Positions 7,498-10,191 of a DNA stretch of 10,191 bases are shown piece after piece. A model generated the notes under the pieces. The model worked only from the letters and a program-made list of their open reading frames with translations. It was not told the origin of the DNA and searched no databases. Origin of the DNA: Larix sibirica (taxonomy: Eukaryota > Streptophyta > Pinopsida > Pinales > Pinaceae). The DNA lies in the NCBI GenBank assembly GCA_004151065.3, contig NWUY0300076960.1, positions 1 through 10,191 on the forward strand, given 5' to 3'. Position numbers and translations under genes: made by a program. Within the stretch, counting starts at the first letter, position 1. Each line of letters begins with the position of its first letter.

Positions 7498-7872
7498 CAA
7501 GGGGGCTATATAGAGATTGTGGTCAAGTTGGTGATTTTGGATATTAACTTTATGAATAAAATTTTGGAGATTCATAGATAATGTACTTGGTCCAATCAAA
7601 CTTATGGTTATGAGAGAGTTAATCAAGAACGTTTGTATAGGTCCTATAGGTTATATTACACATTTTCGCATAAGACCACCTTGACTAGAATATTCTTTGC
7701 ATCCACCTTGCCTCACAGGTTACATACACTTTTTCTTATATGATAAAATATATTTTAGAGTTTTAGGAATGCATTCAATAAATTCCATCCCTCGACTCAA
7801 GTTGGACTTTGGTGGAAAGTTGATAATAGGAAATTCAAAATTTTTATGCATTACATGTTAATAAATTTTTAA
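7498..7872 (+). pseudogene. LINE endonuclease relic
   Basis: One plus-strand frame reads CTWSNQTYGYERVNQERLYR after an in-frame stop. This resembles the F-T-W-x-N ... V-Q-E-R-L-D-R block of the apurinic-type endonuclease of plant L1-like LINEs, with Asp replaced by Tyr. About 65 codons later, after three stops, the same frame reads FNKFHPSTQVGLWWKVDNRK then FKIFMHYML, resembling the H-P-x-F ... W-W ... F-x-x-K-L linker between endonuclease and reverse transcriptase. The spacing and order fit the family. The enzyme would nick target DNA for retrotransposition. No reverse transcriptase is recognisable downstream. Identification rests on short motifs only. Confidence 0.55.
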
Positions 7873-8122
7873 AGCTAAGGGGTTGTATAGATTTAATTGA
7901 AAATGGGTGATATCGGTAAATACCCTACTCAATTCACTCATTTTATCATTATTTTTCCATGACCATGACCCTCTTAACCTTTTCCCTGTATCTTTTTAAC
8001 CAATTTATCTATTCATGCTACGCATGGAGCATTATACATTCATATTGGGATTTTTATGTATGATAAGTGAATGATGCTTAATAATGAGTATAGACACATG
8101 AATTCGCATATTGTATATGTTA
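7873..8122. other. Stretch without recognisable features
   Basis: If the LINE were complete its reverse transcriptase would start here on the plus strand, but I find none of its motifs. The stretch is AT-rich and shows no repeat I can support. Confidence 0.35.
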
Positions 8123-8404
8123 GCATGTTTTTATTTCAAGTGAAGATAAATTTGAGAGATCAATTTGTGTTTTTATCAACTTACAATTACACATCAGCAT
8201 ATGGATAGAATGAAATGGGATACAAATTTCTTGCTTGCAACTTGTCCCATGTTGATGAGTAAAAAACAATATTACAAAGGATTTTGTATTAAATCGTTTT
8301 ATTCCTTTTAGTGGAATACACTTGTCACCATTGTAGTTCCAACAATACCCAAGAAAATAGTTCTGAAGTAGTTTTCCACCATATGCTACTGGATCATGGC
8401 CACC
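8123..8404 (-). other. Stop-free minus-strand frame of 94 codons, unknown
   Basis: The frame runs between a TAG at 8405-8407 and a TAA at 8120-8122 with no early Met. It begins GGHDPVAYGGKLLQNYFLGY and includes NYNGDKCIPLKGIKRFNTKS and CIPFHSIHMLMCNCKLI. In DNA this AT-rich a run of 94 codons without stop is longer than usual, but the window contains many frames and chance is possible. No family is recognised, and there is no start site, so it is at best an exon or a decayed fragment. Confidence 0.25.
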
Positions 8405-8500
8405 CTATTAGGAAGAGATTATTCCATAGTCTCCTCTTTCTAAAGGAAATTAGTTATAGAATAGGAAGTAATTTTTGGTTTATAAGTTAGTATTTTTCCC

Positions 8501-8688
8501 TAAATATGGGCAACTTCCCAAATAACTTCATTTTGAAAATGTATTAATAAATAGTTTGAAGAAACAAGAGGGTTCACTTTACATGTTCATTTGGTAAATA
8601 TGGGCAACTGTCCAAAGAACTTCATTTTGAAAATGTATTAATAAACGGTTTGAAGAAACAAGAGGGTTCACTTCACATGTTCATTTGA
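8501..8688. repeat. Tandem duplication, 94-base unit, two copies
   Basis: Copies at 8501-8594 and 8595-8688 both start taaatatgggcaact. They differ at seven positions (about 93 percent identity), with no gaps. The junction is exact, head to tail. The copies are non-coding as far as I can see. The high identity shows the duplication is younger than the units A/B duplication. Confidence 0.95.
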
Positions 8689-9357
8689 TAAAAATTTTGG
8701 ATAATACCATAATTATGTTCAGTTTCTAGTTCTATATTCTATTTTTGTGATATTAAGTTGTTAAGGGATTCTTTTTAGCAAGTTGTACAGTAAGGGACCA
8801 CTCTGTAGAATATAATTGTGCTGATCCTATTATTGTAGGTTTAATTTTATTTATGTTTATTATCTTTCTATAATTTATTTTCTAGTTATTTAGTTTACTT
8901 ACTTATTGGATAAGTTATTTTGTATTGAATTTATTATGTAACAATATTCCTCTTCATAACTTTAATTTATTTATTTTTTTCCTATAACTTCAACTACTTT
9001 TATGCAATTAGGGTTGGACTTCCAAGGGATTTTTAGATACCAATTACTATGTAAATTTAGTTGGTTGAATGAATTTGGTAGGGTTAGATTTTTTTTTATA
9101 ATTATAAAATATTTTTATTTAATGATGGTTCCATTTTCTAAGTTAATTTTGTAGCACCAAGTACTATAGAAATGTAGTCAGTTGGTTACAAAATTTAGTC
9201 AGTTGATTACAAATTATCTATATTAGTTAGAATTTATGTAGTTTCTTCCTAATTTCTCATTAGCATTAGGGTAAATTAGTTAAAGAAAGAAACCCCAAAA
9301 ATAGTAGTTATCATTCATGATCCTAGCACACTGAGATCCCGGACTTGCACAAATTGT
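8689..9357. other. AT-rich non-coding stretch
   Basis: Long T-rich and A-rich runs dominate, for example around 8840-8990 and 9090-9120. No frame with motifs is seen. The composition would suit an LTR or untranslated region, but no termini were found. A short direct repeat is described separately. Confidence 0.4.
9175..9216. repeat. Direct repeat, 21-base period, two copies
   Basis: The string tagtcagttggttacaaaat at 9175 is followed at 9196 by tagtcagttgattacaaatt. The copies differ at two positions and lie head to tail. Confidence 0.85.
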
Positions 9358-9686
9358 GTGGGTGTTTTTAAAATATATGATCCCAAGTTCATAATTAAAG
9401 TAGATTTTCGTAAATATTGGGCTATTGATCTCAAGAATTTCTATATCCCAAACACCAATTTTAGGATTTTTTGTTGCATAGGAAAAAAAAATCTATTGCT
9501 AAAAGTAACAGGATTGGATATAGATATATGTTGGCCGGATTTTCTGCCATAGGCCAACTACAGAGAGATAGCCCACACAAGGTGCTTAGTGAAGCCCCCG
9601 ATATGTTTGAGATAGCTAACTCTCGCAGGGTTATGGTCCTGCTACCTTCATTTTTCTACTCTCTAAAAGAGAGTCTTCCTATTTAG
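9358..9686 (+). pseudogene. Unrecognised plus-strand frame, broken at an A9 run
   Basis: An open frame at 9358-9552 begins MGVFKIYDPKFIIKVDFRKY and continues through DLKNFYIPNTNF. A second at 9471-9686 includes RIGYRYMLAGFSAIGQLQRD, SPHKVLSEAPDMFEIANSRR and VMVLLPSFFYSLKESLPI and ends at TAG 9684-9686. They overlap across nine consecutive A at 9483-9491, a natural place for a one-base slip, so they may be halves of one reading frame of about 108 codons. The second half (about 9530-9660) is clearly richer in G and C than its surroundings. The minus strand is also open over much of the same region, so the coding strand is not certain. I do not recognise the protein. Confidence 0.35.
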
Positions 9687-9977
9687 AGCAATTTTAATAA
9701 TTATTGTCACTTGTTTTTCTGTAAAACAGATGTTTTGAAGACATAATACATTTCAAAAGAAAACTCAGATAATATAACATAGTCTCAATAAAAATTGTAG
9801 TAACATGTTTCAAAGAAATAACGACACGTGATTATTAATTTGGAACACATATACAGTTACAAAAAAGACAAGTTATTTCACGTTCAAAATATGAAACCTT
9901 CATAATAATGGTTACTCTCAAAAATATCTATACAAATAGATAATTAAAAAAATAAAAAATAAATAATAATGTAAGAG
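9687..9977. other. AT-rich non-coding stretch
   Basis: No frame, tRNA or repeat that I can support is present. The right end is an A-rich run on the plus strand (about 9944-9970) next to the LINE fragment; it lies on the downstream side of that minus-strand fragment but reads as T-rich in its orientation, so it is not a LINE poly(A) tail. Confidence 0.45.
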
Positions 9978-10191
9978 TCAAATTAGNNTATACTCTCCTG
10001 ACTTGCTCCAGCCTCTTCTATCCTTCAAATTCTGATGTACAGGAGATGCTCCGTGAAGTAGCTCTAAAAAGGCCCTGTAGTCATCTTCTAGATTCTCCAG
10101 AATATCTAGCTTAGCCCAGCCCGACCACCTCCCTGAGTTGGACCAAACAGAAATGTCGAACATCGTTTTAATTCCGGCTTGATCCATCCAA
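9978..10191 (-). pseudogene. LINE fragment, region after reverse transcriptase
   Basis: The frame enters from the right window edge and reads IKTMFDISVWSNSGRWSGWA, KLDILENLEDDYRAFLELLH, GASPVHQNLKDRRGWSKSGE and Y, then reaches two undetermined bases at 9987-9988 and a TGA at 9978-9980. The W-x-x-S-G-x-Y pattern preceded by a Leu- and acid-rich linker resembles the segment between reverse transcriptase and the zinc-knuckle tail of plant LINEs (zf-RVT region), where S-G-x-Y-T-V-K-x-G-Y is usual. The similarity ends at the undetermined bases, and the following AT-rich DNA does not continue it. The 66 codons to that point contain no stop, so this piece is younger or less decayed than the other relics. 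A non-LINE origin is possible. Confidence 0.5.

Noticed and set aside
9658-9674. Small hairpin (actctc, five-base loop, gagagt)
   Set aside because: A six-pair stem occurs easily by chance, lies inside an open frame, and has no U-run or gene end that would make it a terminator.
9825-9830. CACGTG palindrome (G-box)
   Set aside because: A single six-base site in AT-rich DNA with no adjacent gene carries no support as a regulatory element.
1-10191. CRISPR array, tRNA, rRNA or prokaryotic operon
   Set aside because: No regularly spaced repeats, no cloverleaf or rRNA-like blocks, and all recognisable coding relics are plant-type retroelements.

Overview
This window looks like intergenic DNA from a large, repeat-rich plant nuclear genome. 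The sequence is strongly AT-rich, CpG is visibly rare, and no intact gene can be read. What can be recognised is plant-type retroelement wreckage: a Ty3/gypsy chromovirus, a Ty1/copia element and two LINE fragments, all broken by stops and frameshifts. A gymnosperm, perhaps a conifer, would fit this density of old, diverged elements. That is an inference; nothing here is diagnostic of a species.

Layout, left to right. Positions 1-2392 hold the 3' half of a chromovirus on the minus strand. In element order this is the end of reverse transcriptase, RNase H, integrase, a GPY/F-like tail with chromodomain, the polypurine tract, and the first 52 bases of the 3' LTR. Positions 2393-2807 are unassigned. 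Positions 2808-5943 contain the most unusual material: two diverged copies of an unrecognised minus-strand coding relic, unit A at 3617-4705 and unit B at 4902-5943, separated by an A-rich spacer. A further coding-like frame at 2808-3518 seems to continue unit A towards its C-terminus. Positions 6600-6920 are a plus-strand copia RNase H relic, followed at 6939 by a TGTTGGA LTR-like start. Positions 7498-7872 are a plus-strand LINE endonuclease relic. Positions 8123-8404 are a stop-free minus frame of unknown nature. A 94-base tandem duplication lies at 8501-8688. Positions 9358-9686 are an unrecognised plus-strand frame broken at a run of nine A. Positions 9978-10191 are a minus-strand LINE fragment from the region after reverse transcriptase, interrupted by two undetermined bases and the window edge.

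The genes do not work together as a system. The pieces are independent insertions in both orientations, decayed to different degrees. The real open question is the identity of the duplicated coding relic at 2.8-5.9 kb. The two copies align best as protein, and I could not place them in any family I know.
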